A stretch of 64,000 nt of DNA from Calothrix sp. NIES-2100 (GCF_002368195.1 NZ_AP018178.1:3821421-3885420), one strand, 5' to 3'. Positions 6,986 to 17,178 are shown, counted from the stretch's first letter. Notes: generated by a model not told the origin, from the letters alone. Made by a program: numbers and translations.

Positions 6986-9106
6986 ATGTTGAATAATAGG
7001 ATTTGGCAATTTGACTTGCAAAGACTGAAAGGAAAATCATCAAGATTTTTAGCTTTCATCCTCAGTGCTATTTTGGTTGTAGTTTTGGCAAATAACACTT
7101 TTGCAACTGCGCCCAAAACGACAGAAATATTATGGGATACCTACGGCATACCGCATATATACGGTAAAGATGCTGAAAGCGCTTTCCAGGCTTTTGGTTG
7201 GGCACAGATGCAAAGTCATGCTAACTTGCTGTTACGCCTTTATGGTCAAGCTAGGGGAAAAGCAGCCGAATACTGGGGAGAAGATTATTTAAACTCTGAT
7301 AAGTGGGTACTGACGATGGGAGTGCCCAATCGTGCTAGTTCTTGGTATCAAGCACAAAACCAGGCTTTTCGGAGTTACATAAATGGCTTTGTCACGGGGA
7401 TAAATACGTATGCGAAAGCACACCCTGATTTGATAGATGCTCAACTAGAAATAGTATTACCAGTCAAGCCAGAGGATGTGTTAGCGCATTTGCAAAGGGT
7501 GCTGTATTTTACTTTTATCGTCAATCCAGCAGAGGTAGCAAATACTACTCATACCCAACCAAAAGCTGGTTCTAACGGTTGGGCGATCGCACCTAAACAT
7601 TCTGCTAGTGGTCAGGCGATGCTGCTAGCAAATCCCCACTTGCTATGGTCAGATTTATTTCTCTGGTACGAAGCACAAGTGACTGCACCAGGGATGAATG
7701 CTTATGGAGCAACCTTAGTAGGAATTCCGGTTTTAGCGATCGCCTTTAACGATCGTTTGGGTTGGACTCATACCGTCAATACCCATGATGGTTGGGATGT
7801 GTATGATTTGAAGTTGGCTGATGGTGGTTATCTTTTAGATAACAAAGTCTGTCCTTTTACCACAGAAGAGTTTTTGCTAAAGGTCAAGCAAAAAAACGGC
7901 TCCCTAGTGGAACAACCATTATTAGTCAAAAGTTCCGTCCACGGTGCAGTAGTGCAAGAAAAAGAGGGTAAAGCGGTGGCGTTGCGGGTTGTCGGTGCAG
8001 ACCGTCCCGGTGTGTTGCAACAATGGTGGGACATGGCGCGATCGCAAAACCTCAGCCAATTTCAAAAGGTATTACAACGGTTGCAACTGCCGATGTTTAC
8101 CGTCATGTATGCAGACCGAGAAGGGCACATCATGCACCTATTCAACGGTTTAGTCCCGATTCGCCAACAAGGAGACTTTCAATATTGGCAAGGCTTAATT
8201 CCTGGCGACACATCCACAACTTTGTGGACAAAAATGCACCCATACCAGGATTTACCGCGTGCGATCGACCCACCTAGCGGTTGGTTGCAAAATGCCAACG
8301 ATCCACCTTGGACTACTACTTTTCCAGCTGTCATCAAAGCAAATGATTATCCTGCTTATATGGCACCACGGGGAGAAATGTCTTTCCGAGCGCAAAGTTC
8401 CGCCAAGATGTTGGCTGAAGATGCCAAAATTTCTTTTGCGGAAATGATTAAGTATAAACATTCCACAAAAATGGAACTTGCAGAACGCATCCTTGATGAC
8501 TTAATTCCCGCCGCCCGAAAATATGGGGATGAATTAGCCCGTCGTGCTGCTGATATTTTGGCAGCTTGGAATCGCAATGCTGATGCTGATAGTCGCGGCG
8601 CAGTCTTATTTTCCTTTTGGTGGCAAGAAATGGCTGAAAACCAAGTCTTTAGTATCCCTTGGAGTGAGGACTCCCCACGCACCACACCTGATGGTTTAAA
8701 AGACCCAGAAAGCGCAGCAAAAGCCCTGCAAATAGCAGCAGCAAAAGTCGAAAAAGCTTATGGGAAGCTAGATGTAGCTTGGGGTGAAGTTTTCCGAGTG
8801 CGTAGCGGAAACTTAGATTTACCTGCTAACGGTGGCGATGGGGAGCAAGGAATATTCCGCGTTCTCAATTTTGCTCCCACTAATGATAACCGCTTTCAAG
8901 CAGTCGCCGGTGATAGTTATGTTGCAGCCATAGAGTTTTCCCAACCAGTCAAAGCAATGGCTTTGATGAGTTACGGTAACGCTACTCAACCCGGTTCACC
9001 CCACATAACCGACCAACTACAACTGTTTACTCGCAAACAACTGCGTCCAATTTGGCGAACTCGTCGAGAGATATTCGCAAATTTGGAGGAACGCAAAACT
9101 TTTTGA
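6986..9106 (+). CDS. Penicillin acylase-family Ntn hydrolase (AHL acylase/PvdQ/AiiC-like)
   Basis: A 706-residue protein. An in-frame ATG at 6923 lies inside the heptamer repeat, so ATG 6986 is chosen; it gives a basic N-terminus and a hydrophobic signal segment (FLAFILSAILVVVLANNTFA) for export. Next come the family's alpha-chain start (TTEILWDTYGIPHIYGKD), the cleavage site and nucleophile in AGSNGWAI (Ser at about residue 200 of the precursor), and the NTHDGWDVY and RGEMSF segments of the beta chain. The family deacylates AHLs, penicillins or, as PvdQ, the fatty acyl group of a pyoverdine precursor. Adjacent to a FAAL-initiated siderophore operon and ExbBD, a PvdQ-like periplasmic deacylation is plausible but inferred; AHL quenching (as reported for AiiC of Anabaena) is the alternative. 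Confidence 0.85.
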   Translation: MLNNRIWQFDLQRLKGKSSRFLAFILSAILVVVLANNTFATAPKTTEILWDTYGIPHIYGKDAESAFQAFGWAQMQSHANLLLRLYGQARGKAAEYWGEDYLNSDKWVLTMGVPNRASSWYQAQNQAFRSYINGFVTGINTYAKAHPDLIDAQLEIVLPVKPEDVLAHLQRVLYFTFIVNPAEVANTTHTQPKAGSNGWAIAPKHSASGQAMLLANPHLLWSDLFLWYEAQVTAPGMNAYGATLVGIPVLAIAFNDRLGWTHTVNTHDGWDVYDLKLADGGYLLDNKVCPFTTEEFLLKVKQKNGSLVEQPLLVKSSVHGAVVQEKEGKAVALRVVGADRPGVLQQWWDMARSQNLSQFQKVLQRLQLPMFTVMYADREGHIMHLFNGLVPIRQQGDFQYWQGLIPGDTSTTLWTKMHPYQDLPRAIDPPSGWLQNANDPPWTTTFPAVIKANDYPAYMAPRGEMSFRAQSSAKMLAEDAKISFAEMIKYKHSTKMELAERILDDLIPAARKYGDELARRAADILAAWNRNADADSRGAVLFSFWWQEMAENQVFSIPWSEDSPRTTPDGLKDPESAAKALQIAAAKVEKAYGKLDVAWGEVFRVRSGNLDLPANGGDGEQGIFRVLNFAPTNDNRFQAVAGDSYVAAIEFSQPVKAMALMSYGNATQPGSPHITDQLQLFTRKQLRPIWRTRREIFANLEERKTF

Positions 9107-9132
9107 CCTTGTTTGAGTTCGTAGTTAGGACT

Positions 9133-10452
9133 TTAGTCCTCAAAATCAGCCACAATAGTTTCCACATCTCGTAATTTCCGCCAGGTATAGCCAGTTAAAC
9201 CCAGAAGTACGCCCAAGAAGGAAAACAGAGTATATTGCAGCGCCATTCCTGAACTTGAACCAGTACCGAATAAGCCGCCAAATATAGGCGCTAGAATACC
9301 TCCAGGCATCATTGCTGGGTGAAAGAAATTATCCGCTAAAGGCCCCGCGATCGCCAAACCTAAAGGTGAAGCAATGAGAGTAAATAAATAGCGAGTACTG
9401 AAGACTCGACCTTGCATATTAGGTGGTACTTTTGATACCCAAATTACTTGATTTGAACTAGAGACCCACGGCCAAAATACAGATGCCAAAAAACCGGTAA
9501 TCATCCAAATAGAAGGTAAATTTGCCAAGCTAAAGGCCATCATGATGCTGTAATGCAATATAATGCCTAGTAATAAACCATGAATACGGGGTTTAAAACC
9601 GCCCCAGACACTCAGTCCTAAAGCACCAACTAGACCACCTAAACCAATAGCAGATTGTATGCTGGCAAACACTGCGGGATTGCTACCACTACGAGCCAAA
9701 AGAAAAGACGAATGTATTCCAAAAAGAATAGAATCAATTGAGTGAAAAATGAATAGGAAGAATAAAAGAGAGAGTAAACCAGAGTTTTGAATAATGTAGC
9801 GGCAACCAAACGTCAAATCTTGCCAAATTTTTACATCTTTTAAATCCGCTTCACTTGGTACAGGTTGGGGTATATGTACGATACAGATGGTGGCAATCGC
9901 CATGATAAATGTAACTATATCAACTGATAAAATACCTTGTAGACCAATTACATAATAAAGCACCGCAGCTAACCCTGGTGCTATGATATTCGAGCTAAAC
10001 TGACCGATGTGTTCACTCATGACAACAGCTCTAGTGTAATGCTGTTTTGGAACAACCAAAGAAATCGAAGTTGAAAATGCAAAATATTGCAGATGACGAA
10101 AGGGTCCAATGATGAAAGCAGAAGCGTATATATGCCAAATTTCTAGGTGATTAGTTAAAAAAAGTAAAAAGATAATAATACTAGAGAGACCCGATGCTGC
10201 ATCTCCTAAAATTATTAAAATTTTGCGATTACAACGGTCAACAATTATGCCAGCAAATAGAGTAGTGATTAATCTGGGCAATTGGTTAAAAAGGATAATT
10301 AAGGATAAGGAGGTTGCTTGACCTGTAATATTCCATGCCCAGAGTGTAATAGCAAAATCAGTCATTTCGGAGCCAAGCATTGAAAGCACCTGAGTACTCC
10401 AGATGAGGATAAAGGTGCGGAAGTTGGGTTGATCAATATCTTCTGATTTCAA
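9133..10452 (-). CDS. MFS transporter, EntS-like siderophore exporter candidate
   Basis: A 439-residue integral membrane protein with about 12 hydrophobic segments. The N-terminal FRTFILIWSTQVLSMLGSEMTDFAITLW and the DRCNRKILIILGD loop between helices 2 and 3 are typical of the MFS_3/EntS-type exporters commonly found in siderophore clusters. It is the last gene of the minus-strand operon, 49 bp after the cupin gene, and converges on the acylase with a 26-bp gap. The inferred role is export of the finished or acylated siderophore across the inner membrane. Confidence 0.85.
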   Translation of the reverse strand: MKSEDIDQPNFRTFILIWSTQVLSMLGSEMTDFAITLWAWNITGQATSLSLIILFNQLPRLITTLFAGIIVDRCNRKILIILGDAASGLSSIIIFLLFLTNHLEIWHIYASAFIIGPFRHLQYFAFSTSISLVVPKQHYTRAVVMSEHIGQFSSNIIAPGLAAVLYYVIGLQGILSVDIVTFIMAIATICIVHIPQPVPSEADLKDVKIWQDLTFGCRYIIQNSGLLSLLFFLFIFHSIDSILFGIHSSFLLARSGSNPAVFASIQSAIGLGGLVGALGLSVWGGFKPRIHGLLLGIILHYSIMMAFSLANLPSIWMITGFLASVFWPWVSSSNQVIWVSKVPPNMQGRVFSTRYLFTLIASPLGLAIAGPLADNFFHPAMMPGGILAPIFGGLFGTGSSSGMALQYTLFSFLGVLLGLTGYTWRKLRDVETIVADFED

Positions 10453-10501
10453 AGTTTAACTCCTACGAGTAGGACATAAAGTTTTGCTATTTTTAACAAG
10501 T

Positions 10502-11302
10502 TTAAGCTTTACTTAAATTCTGAGTAAAAGCAGGATGTTGTTCCCAAATCTTACATATTGTTTCGGTATACAACCACATATTAATGTTTATGGTTGTCGT
10601 AATAGATAATGCTTGATGCCACCAAAAAGCGGGAATAAAAAGTATATCGCCAGGTTGTAAAGAAGCCTTCAATCCGTGAGCTTGACTAAACAGAGGAAAT
10701 ATTTCTAAGTTTGGTTCTTGTGGGTCAACAGGACTTGTCCAAAGTTCATCATCCCATTTTTTTACATAAAGCTTTTCTTGTTCTTCTGGTGGAAATAGAA
10801 GAAATAGTTTTTCACCAAATATCTGGGCATTAAAATTATGGTATGGGTCGTTATGAATTGTTGATTTTTGATTAGCGGCTCCCATCCAAATGCGAATATC
10901 ACATCCGCTATTTTCTGGAAAATAGTTAGGAAAATCAAAATGTAACTTTAACTGGTCAAAGTATTCTTGAGCTAGTGGCGAAGTTAAGGAAAGATTACCA
11001 AGATATGATGGACGTTGGCTATCTGTATTAAGTGATTCAATGCTATCTATATAATCAGCAATAGATATTTCTGTGACTGCTGTTGATTCACCAAAGAAGA
11101 TATCGAGTTCATTGTCACTTTGTCTTACGGGAACACGTACATCACCAAACATACTTTTCAAGGTGTCTGGCTTCCACAGAGAACAAGCTGGCCAATTATT
11201 GGCAACACCAGAAATAACTACTGGCTTTTCTTGAATGACAAACTCATGCTGGAATTCTTCTACGCTTGGTTTTTCAATGCGTTCAATAGGTTTAAGTTGC
11301 AT
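10502..11302 (-). CDS. Cupin-like JmjC-type Fe(II)/2-oxoglutarate oxygenase
   Basis: A 266-residue protein of the cupin_8/JmjC-like group. The N-terminal EKPVVISGVANNWPA is the family signature; the metal site is seen as HND (in STIHNDPYHNF, about residue 157) and the distal His in FWWHQALS (about 230), with FGEKLFLLFPP and PGDILFIPAFWWHQ forming the cupin strands. Such enzymes hydroxylate proteins or small molecules, including peptide side chains. It lies in the siderophore operon between the aminotransferase (82-bp spacer with a dispersed repeat) and the exporter. It would be the third 2-oxoglutarate oxygenase in the pathway; its substrate, perhaps a Gln, Orn or Val residue, is unknown. Confidence 0.75.
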   Translation of the reverse strand: MQLKPIERIEKPSVEEFQHEFVIQEKPVVISGVANNWPACSLWKPDTLKSMFGDVRVPVRQSDNELDIFFGESTAVTEISIADYIDSIESLNTDSQRPSYLGNLSLTSPLAQEYFDQLKLHFDFPNYFPENSGCDIRIWMGAANQKSTIHNDPYHNFNAQIFGEKLFLLFPPEEQEKLYVKKWDDELWTSPVDPQEPNLEIFPLFSQAHGLKASLQPGDILFIPAFWWHQALSITTTININMWLYTETICKIWEQHPAFTQNLSKA

Positions 11303-11384
11303 ATTATTGGAATTTTGCTAGTGTTTTTTCGTGCGATGCCTACGGCGGGCTACACCTACGCTCTTAAGGAAGCTAGAATTATCC

Positions 11385-12809
11385 TTACAAAAAATATCCT
11401 GAGCGCAAGTCATTAATGCTATCTTTCACAGCCTGAATTATGTAAGTGATATCTTCATCTGTATGTGCCGTTGATAAGAAACCACTACCGCCTCGGCTCA
11501 AAAACCCTCGATTGATTAAATGATAAGTTAACAAACTAAAACCTAGTGGCAAAGATTTTTCTGAATTAGTAGTAGAGTTTCCAGAATTAGGGCCAAATAT
11601 TGAGCCAAAATTGATCATTTTCACAGGTATATTTTCAGCTTCAAGGTAGGCGTTTAAAGTGTTGACAAACTCTGCTGTGCGTTGATTTAAATTTGATTGC
11701 AACGTAGCACCTTGATTCTTGAGATACTTCAACACAGCTTTTGCAGCAGCTAAAGATAAAGGATGTTTACAATGTGTCCCGGCAAACAATGTTGTTTCTA
11801 CTTGAGGAAAGGAATCATCTCCATAGTTCCACATTCCCCCATCAATTTTATCCATATAGGCAGCCTTACCAGCGATGACACCTATAGGCAAACCACCACC
11901 AACAATTTTTCCATAAGTGGCTATATCTGCTGCAACACCAAACCATGCTTGTGCGCCACCTGGATGAATACGGAAACCTGTTACCATTTCATCAAAAATT
12001 AAAGCAATATCTAATTCTGTTGTTAATTGCCTAAGTTTATGAAGAAATTCTTTTGGTTGTAAATCTAGACGGCTAGTTTGTACAGGTTCAACTAAAACAG
12101 CTGCTAATTCATGTTTATAAGCCTCTATTAATTCTAATGATTGAGGACTGCCATAATCCAAAACCAATACATCTTCCGCAATGCTAGGCGGAACACCTGA
12201 AGCTGTTGGGAGTATTTGTAAACTGCCATTTATTTCTTTAGCATCAACTAAAGTATTATCAGAATGACCATGATATGAACCAGAGAATATAGCTATTTTG
12301 TTGCGTTTTGTGGCGGCTCTAGCTATCCGAATAGCTGCCATTACTGCTTCTGTACCTGTATTACTAAAAGCAACTCGCTCCATTCCAGTCATTTCAGCAA
12401 TTAACTCAGCCACTTCGCCAGCTAATTCTGTTTGAGGTCCAAGATGAATACCTTGTTCTAGCTGTTCCAGTAATGCTATTTTTACAAAAGATGGGTTATG
12501 ACCAAACAGATTTATGCCAAACCCCATTGTTACATCTACATATTCATTACCATCAACATCCCAAATTTTTGAACCGAAAGATTTTTTAGCAACAATGGGA
12601 TAACAAATTTCTTTTAATGCTAAGTTAAACCCTGTGGGAACTCGGCTATCAGCTAAGGTAAAACGATAGTTTTGTGTAAATTTTTTAGATGTTTTGGTAT
12701 GTTCATTGTAGTCGGTGATGAATTGCTGTAAATAATCTTGCTGCAATTCCTCTGGTGCCCTATTAGTTTGAGATACAGATGACTGTAAGTTAGAAATTGT
12801 TTTTTGCAT
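11385..12809 (-). CDS. Class III aminotransferase (GSA-AM-like; AMT domain type)
   Basis: A 474-residue PLP enzyme. SNTGTEAVM and SGSYHGHSD bind the cofactor, IFDEMVTGFR holds the PLP-contacting Asp, and the Schiff-base Lys is in YGKIVGGGLPIG. The ~45-residue N-terminal lead and RVPTGFNLALKEICYPIV resemble the aminotransferase domains built into hybrid PKS-NRPS proteins such as McyE and mycosubtilin/iturin synthetases, here freestanding. It overlaps the terminal NRPS gene by 20 bp. Two roles fit: amination of the aldehyde freed by the terminal reductase (as MxcL does in myxochelin B formation), or beta-amination of the PKS intermediate. The former is favoured because the PKS module has a KR. 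Confidence 0.8.
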   Translation of the reverse strand: MQKTISNLQSSVSQTNRAPEELQQDYLQQFITDYNEHTKTSKKFTQNYRFTLADSRVPTGFNLALKEICYPIVAKKSFGSKIWDVDGNEYVDVTMGFGINLFGHNPSFVKIALLEQLEQGIHLGPQTELAGEVAELIAEMTGMERVAFSNTGTEAVMAAIRIARAATKRNKIAIFSGSYHGHSDNTLVDAKEINGSLQILPTASGVPPSIAEDVLVLDYGSPQSLELIEAYKHELAAVLVEPVQTSRLDLQPKEFLHKLRQLTTELDIALIFDEMVTGFRIHPGGAQAWFGVAADIATYGKIVGGGLPIGVIAGKAAYMDKIDGGMWNYGDDSFPQVETTLFAGTHCKHPLSLAAAKAVLKYLKNQGATLQSNLNQRTAEFVNTLNAYLEAENIPVKMINFGSIFGPNSGNSTTNSEKSLPLGFSLLTYHLINRGFLSRGGSGFLSTAHTDEDITYIIQAVKDSINDLRSGYFL

Positions 12810-15800
12810 ATATTTCAGTTGCTTTTGGGGCAGAGATAAAATTATTACGAATTAGGTGAGAGAAATATGTGGTAAGTAGCTTTTCATCTGTTGTTGGACA
12901 AACGATAAAAGTATCGAGGAGTCCTTGTTTTGTATTGCTACAATCAAATTCAAGTACTACAAGGTCATAATTTTCAGGTATTGATGCAGATTCACTACTC
13001 TTTTTCAGAGTAAATAATGGGATTAAAGGATATAAAGGATGATTGGGTAAATTTTCAGCAATTTTTATGAGTTCTAATTGCCATTGCTCCTCAAATATTT
13101 GTTGCAGTGGATAACCAAAAGAGCGAACTAAATTGAACAATATTTTTAAGTTAAGACGTTCTGGATTTAGCACATGAAAAGCTTTGCCTAAAGATTCTTT
13201 TTGCCTAGATAAATAAACAATAGCTTTGCTAACATAATCTACAGGTGCTAAACTATCAAAAAAATCTCGTTCGGGAACACTTCCCAGTTGTACACATCCT
13301 ATCAGTAATCTGTAGAAAAAATCATTGGGATTAAATGCAGCTGTTTTGCTATGTCCAGATATCCTTCCTGGTCTGTAAATGGAGACTGGTAAGCCGCGAT
13401 CGCGTGCAATGGTGACTAACTTTTCCGCTACCCATTTACTTTGAGCATAACCACCTTCTGGTATTGGATAATCATCTAGGTTAGATTCTTCGCTGACTAA
13501 CTTTACTCCAGTACCCATAGGTGCAGAAAAAACACTAATAGTAGAAATGAAATGTACAGGCTTAATTTTTATTTCGCTAGCTAATCTTAAAACTTCCTGC
13601 GTTCCTAGTACATTTGCCGCCTTGAGTATGGAATATGGCGAAGCATGATGTACCCATGCGCCATTGTGATAGATAACATCAAGTTTCCTGGCTAGCGCGG
13701 TGAATTGCACTTCAGAAAGTCCTAAAAGTGGTTGAGATAAATCTCCTAAAACTGGGATAATTCTTGAACTTTGAGATTCATGCCAAATTAAATATGATTC
13801 AAGAGTGTGGCGAAGTTTTTGCTTTCCTTCCTCGGCGTTAGCAGCACGAACCAAGCAATAAATATCTGCTTGAGTTTGTTGGAGAAGTTCATCTAGTAAA
13901 AAAGCACCTAAAAAACCTGTTGCACCAGTCAAGAATATACAAGCAGGATTAGTTATCTCCTCAATCTGTTTACCCTCACAATTGATTGCTGAATCAAGCA
14001 CAGCCTCGGCTTTTAAATCTAAGGTAGGATGAGCAATATTTGCACTTTTTAATCTTTCGCTCAAAGCTGCCACAGTAGACGCTGTGAATAGAGTTTTTAT
14101 AGGTAAATCTATTTGAAAAAGTTGGCGGATACGAGCAAATAACTGCATAATTATTAAGGAATGTCCACCCAATTCAAAGAAGTCATCATATATTCCTATT
14201 CTTTCTAAACCAAGAACTTCTTCCCAAATTTGTGTTAGTTGTTCTTCTTGTGTATTGCGTGGTGCTACATAAACTTTTTCTCGCTCTGCATAAGTCTGTT
14301 CAAATACTGGTAAGAGCTTACGGTTAACTTTGCCATTGTTAGTTAGTGGTAATGTTTTTAATGCCACAAATCCCGTAGGCAACATATATTCAGGTAGCTT
14401 ATTTTGTAAAAAGCAACGCAAGTCACTGACTGTAATTGTTGATTCTGGTTCTGGAACAAAATAGGTTACTAAAAGCTTATTACCATTATTATCTTGTTGT
14501 ACATTTACAATTGCTTGTCGCACAGCAGGATGTTGACAAATAACCGCTTCAATTTCTCCTAGCTCAATACGAAAGCCTCTAATTTTTACTTGTTGATCAA
14601 TGCGTCCCAAAAATTCAATATTGCCGTCTTCCGAATAGCGGACTAAATCTCCTGTTCTATACATATATGAACTGGTGTTTTCACTGTAAGCATTAGGTAT
14701 AAATTTGCTAGATTTTAAATCTGGACGGTTATAGTAATTCCGTGCTAAACCATCACCAGCAATATATAATTCACCTGGAACACCAACAGGAACGAGTTGC
14801 AAATTACTATCTAATATATAAGTTTGGGTATTGGCAATAGGACGACCAATAGGAACAGAATTTTTTATCTGGCTATCAGCAGTAATAGGATAGCAACAGG
14901 TAAATGTCGTATTTTCTGTTGGGCCATAACCGTTAATTAGCTGACAGTCTTGGCACTCTTGTAAAAACTTCTGGACATGGGTAACAGATAAAACATCACC
15001 ACCAGCTAAAAGTTGTTTTACTTGCTTCAAATCCTCCAGTCGTTCATCTACCATTAGGTGAAACAAACTAGCAGTCAGCCATAATGTTGAAACCTGATAT
15101 TGTTGCAGCACTTTTCCTAACTCTGTCAACAAAGTTGTAGTTTCACCAGGAAATAACACTAACTTTCCACCATTTAATAAGCAAGCCCAAATTTCAAAAG
15201 TAGATGCATCGAAGGAAATTGGCGCAGCTTGCAAGAAAACTTCTTGTGCATTCAAGTTAGCGTAATTTGTTTCTTTTACTAGCCTGACGACACCTTGATG
15301 AATGACGCTCACACCTTTAGGTGTTCCGGTTGAACCGGAAGTATACATTACATAGGCTAGATTTTGAGGAGTAATTTCAGTGACCAGATTAATATTAATC
15401 TCTTGGCTAAGAGTTTCTTCCTCTTGATCCAAGCAAACGACTTTAGGTGTGAATTGGGGTAATTTTGTTACTAGTTTGTTTTGAGTTAATAAGACTGGTG
15501 TTTGTATATCTTCCAGCATCCAAGCTAAACGTTCTGAAGGATATGTTGGATCTATTGGTACATAAGCACCGCCAGCTTTAAGGATGCCTAGTATAGCAAT
15601 TACCATTTCTAAGGAACGTTCCAAGCAAATAGCAACTGGAACTTCTGCCTTAATATTTAGTTTTTGTAGATAATGCGCTAACTGATTAGCACGCTGATTT
15701 AGTTCTTGATAGCTTAATTGCTGTTCTGCAAACACTAGCGCAATAGCATCTGGTGTTTTTTCTACCTGTTCTTCAAATAATTGATGGATGCACTTATCTT

Positions 15801-17178
15801 TGGGATAGTCTGTTTGCGTATTATTCCATTCTATTAATTGTTGGTGGATTTCGGCCGCTGTCAATAAAGGTAATGAAGAGAGAGATTGTTGAGGATTGGC
15901 AACCATACCCTCCAATAATGTTTGCAAATGACCCAACATTCGGGTGATAATGGCTGTATCAAAGCAAGAGCGATCGCTCACAATCTCTAAAGATAATTCT
16001 TTACCTACCCCTGCTTTAATTGTGATGGGATAGTTTGTAGATTCTACAGACTGCACACTATGCATCTGCATTTCTGTAGCCCATGCTTTTAAAGAAGCGT
16101 CTACAGGGTAGTTTTCAAACACCAAAATACTCTCGAACAAAGGCAAATCTCTGGGAACTTCACTCCATCCTTGCACTTGTACCAAGGGACTATATTCATA
16201 CTGTTGCGCCTCTACTTGTTGCGCCTGAAGTTTTTGCAGCCAAGAAATCAGCAACTCATCTCCAGCAACCTGCACCCGCACCGGTAAAGTGTTGATAAAC
16301 AGTCCCACCATTGATTCTGAACCAACTAATGCAGGTGGACGACCGGCAGAAGTAGCTCCAAAAACTACATCTTGTTCACCACTGTAACGGCTGAGGAGTA
16401 TAGCCCAGGCTCCCTGTACTACAGTATTTAAAGTTAACTTGTGCTGTCGTGCTAAAGATTGCAGCGCGACGGTTGTAGCTGGTGATAGCTTGATTGACTG
16501 CTCATCATATCCGGTTGCGCCACTTGCAAAACTATTTACCCGCAACTGTGTAGGTGCAGTAAAACCTTGCAGAACTTTGCGCCAAAATGCTTCGGCTTTT
16601 GATAAGTCTTGCTGTTGTAGCCAAGTAATATAGTCTGCATAAGGACGACATCGTAATAATGATACAACTTGCTCCTCACATAGTGCTTCGTAAGCTTGGA
16701 ATACTTGCTGAAGTACTATAGCCCCAGACCAACCATCTAAAATTAGGTGGTGGCTGCTCCAAATAAAATGATAAGTTTCTTTACCTACCTGTATAAGAGT
16801 CAAGCGCATCAGAGGTGATTGAGAAATATTAAACTCTTGCTGACGGTCTGTTTGTAAAAATTCTTCTAGCCTTGCTTGCTGTTCCAATACAGAGAATTCT
16901 CGCCAGTCGTACTGTTTCCAAGGTAACTGCAAACTTCTATTTACTACCTGAAACGGCTCTTTGTACTGCTTCCAGTAGAAAGAAGTGCGTAAAATAGGAT
17001 GCTGGTTGATAACTTGTTGCCAAGCTTGTTTAAAAGCCGCAATATTAATATTTTTGCTAAATGTATAACAACTCTGAACAACATAAACTCCCGATTCTGG
17101 GGCGCGGAGAGTATGAAAGAGTATACCCTGCTGCGTAGGTGAAAGCGGATAAATATTTTCAATATTCTTTTTATTCAT
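12790..17178 (-). CDS. NRPS C-A-PCP-thioester reductase (terminal module, Val predicted)
   Basis: A 1462-residue protein. The condensation domain (1-435) has HHLILDG and opens YPLSPTQQGILFH, as C domains accepting D-donors do, matching the E domain of the preceding module. The A domain (about 455-960) has SGSTGTPKG and FDASTFE; specificity residues aligned to GrsA read DAFWLGGTFK, a valine signature. The PCP has FFELGGHSLI (about 1000). The C-terminal reductase (about 1085-1440) has GATGFLGAFLL for NAD(P)H and YAQSKWVAE with the Tyr/Lys pair of SDR enzymes. This would release the chain reductively as an aldehyde or alcohol rather than an acid. No thioesterase is encoded. It is followed by the aminotransferase with a 20-bp overlap. 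Confidence 0.92.
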   Translation of the reverse strand: MNKKNIENIYPLSPTQQGILFHTLRAPESGVYVVQSCYTFSKNINIAAFKQAWQQVINQHPILRTSFYWKQYKEPFQVVNRSLQLPWKQYDWREFSVLEQQARLEEFLQTDRQQEFNISQSPLMRLTLIQVGKETYHFIWSSHHLILDGWSGAIVLQQVFQAYEALCEEQVVSLLRCRPYADYITWLQQQDLSKAEAFWRKVLQGFTAPTQLRVNSFASGATGYDEQSIKLSPATTVALQSLARQHKLTLNTVVQGAWAILLSRYSGEQDVVFGATSAGRPPALVGSESMVGLFINTLPVRVQVAGDELLISWLQKLQAQQVEAQQYEYSPLVQVQGWSEVPRDLPLFESILVFENYPVDASLKAWATEMQMHSVQSVESTNYPITIKAGVGKELSLEIVSDRSCFDTAIITRMLGHLQTLLEGMVANPQQSLSSLPLLTAAEIHQQLIEWNNTQTDYPKDKCIHQLFEEQVEKTPDAIALVFAEQQLSYQELNQRANQLAHYLQKLNIKAEVPVAICLERSLEMVIAILGILKAGGAYVPIDPTYPSERLAWMLEDIQTPVLLTQNKLVTKLPQFTPKVVCLDQEEETLSQEININLVTEITPQNLAYVMYTSGSTGTPKGVSVIHQGVVRLVKETNYANLNAQEVFLQAAPISFDASTFEIWACLLNGGKLVLFPGETTTLLTELGKVLQQYQVSTLWLTASLFHLMVDERLEDLKQVKQLLAGGDVLSVTHVQKFLQECQDCQLINGYGPTENTTFTCCYPITADSQIKNSVPIGRPIANTQTYILDSNLQLVPVGVPGELYIAGDGLARNYYNRPDLKSSKFIPNAYSENTSSYMYRTGDLVRYSEDGNIEFLGRIDQQVKIRGFRIELGEIEAVICQHPAVRQAIVNVQQDNNGNKLLVTYFVPEPESTITVSDLRCFLQNKLPEYMLPTGFVALKTLPLTNNGKVNRKLLPVFEQTYAEREKVYVAPRNTQEEQLTQIWEEVLGLERIGIYDDFFELGGHSLIIMQLFARIRQLFQIDLPIKTLFTASTVAALSERLKSANIAHPTLDLKAEAVLDSAINCEGKQIEEITNPACIFLTGATGFLGAFLLDELLQQTQADIYCLVRAANAEEGKQKLRHTLESYLIWHESQSSRIIPVLGDLSQPLLGLSEVQFTALARKLDVIYHNGAWVHHASPYSILKAANVLGTQEVLRLASEIKIKPVHFISTISVFSAPMGTGVKLVSEESNLDDYPIPEGGYAQSKWVAEKLVTIARDRGLPVSIYRPGRISGHSKTAAFNPNDFFYRLLIGCVQLGSVPERDFFDSLAPVDYVSKAIVYLSRQKESLGKAFHVLNPERLNLKILFNLVRSFGYPLQQIFEEQWQLELIKIAENLPNHPLYPLIPLFTLKKSSESASIPENYDLVVLEFDCSNTKQGLLDTFIVCPTTDEKLLTTYFSHLIRNNFISAPKATEIYAKNNF

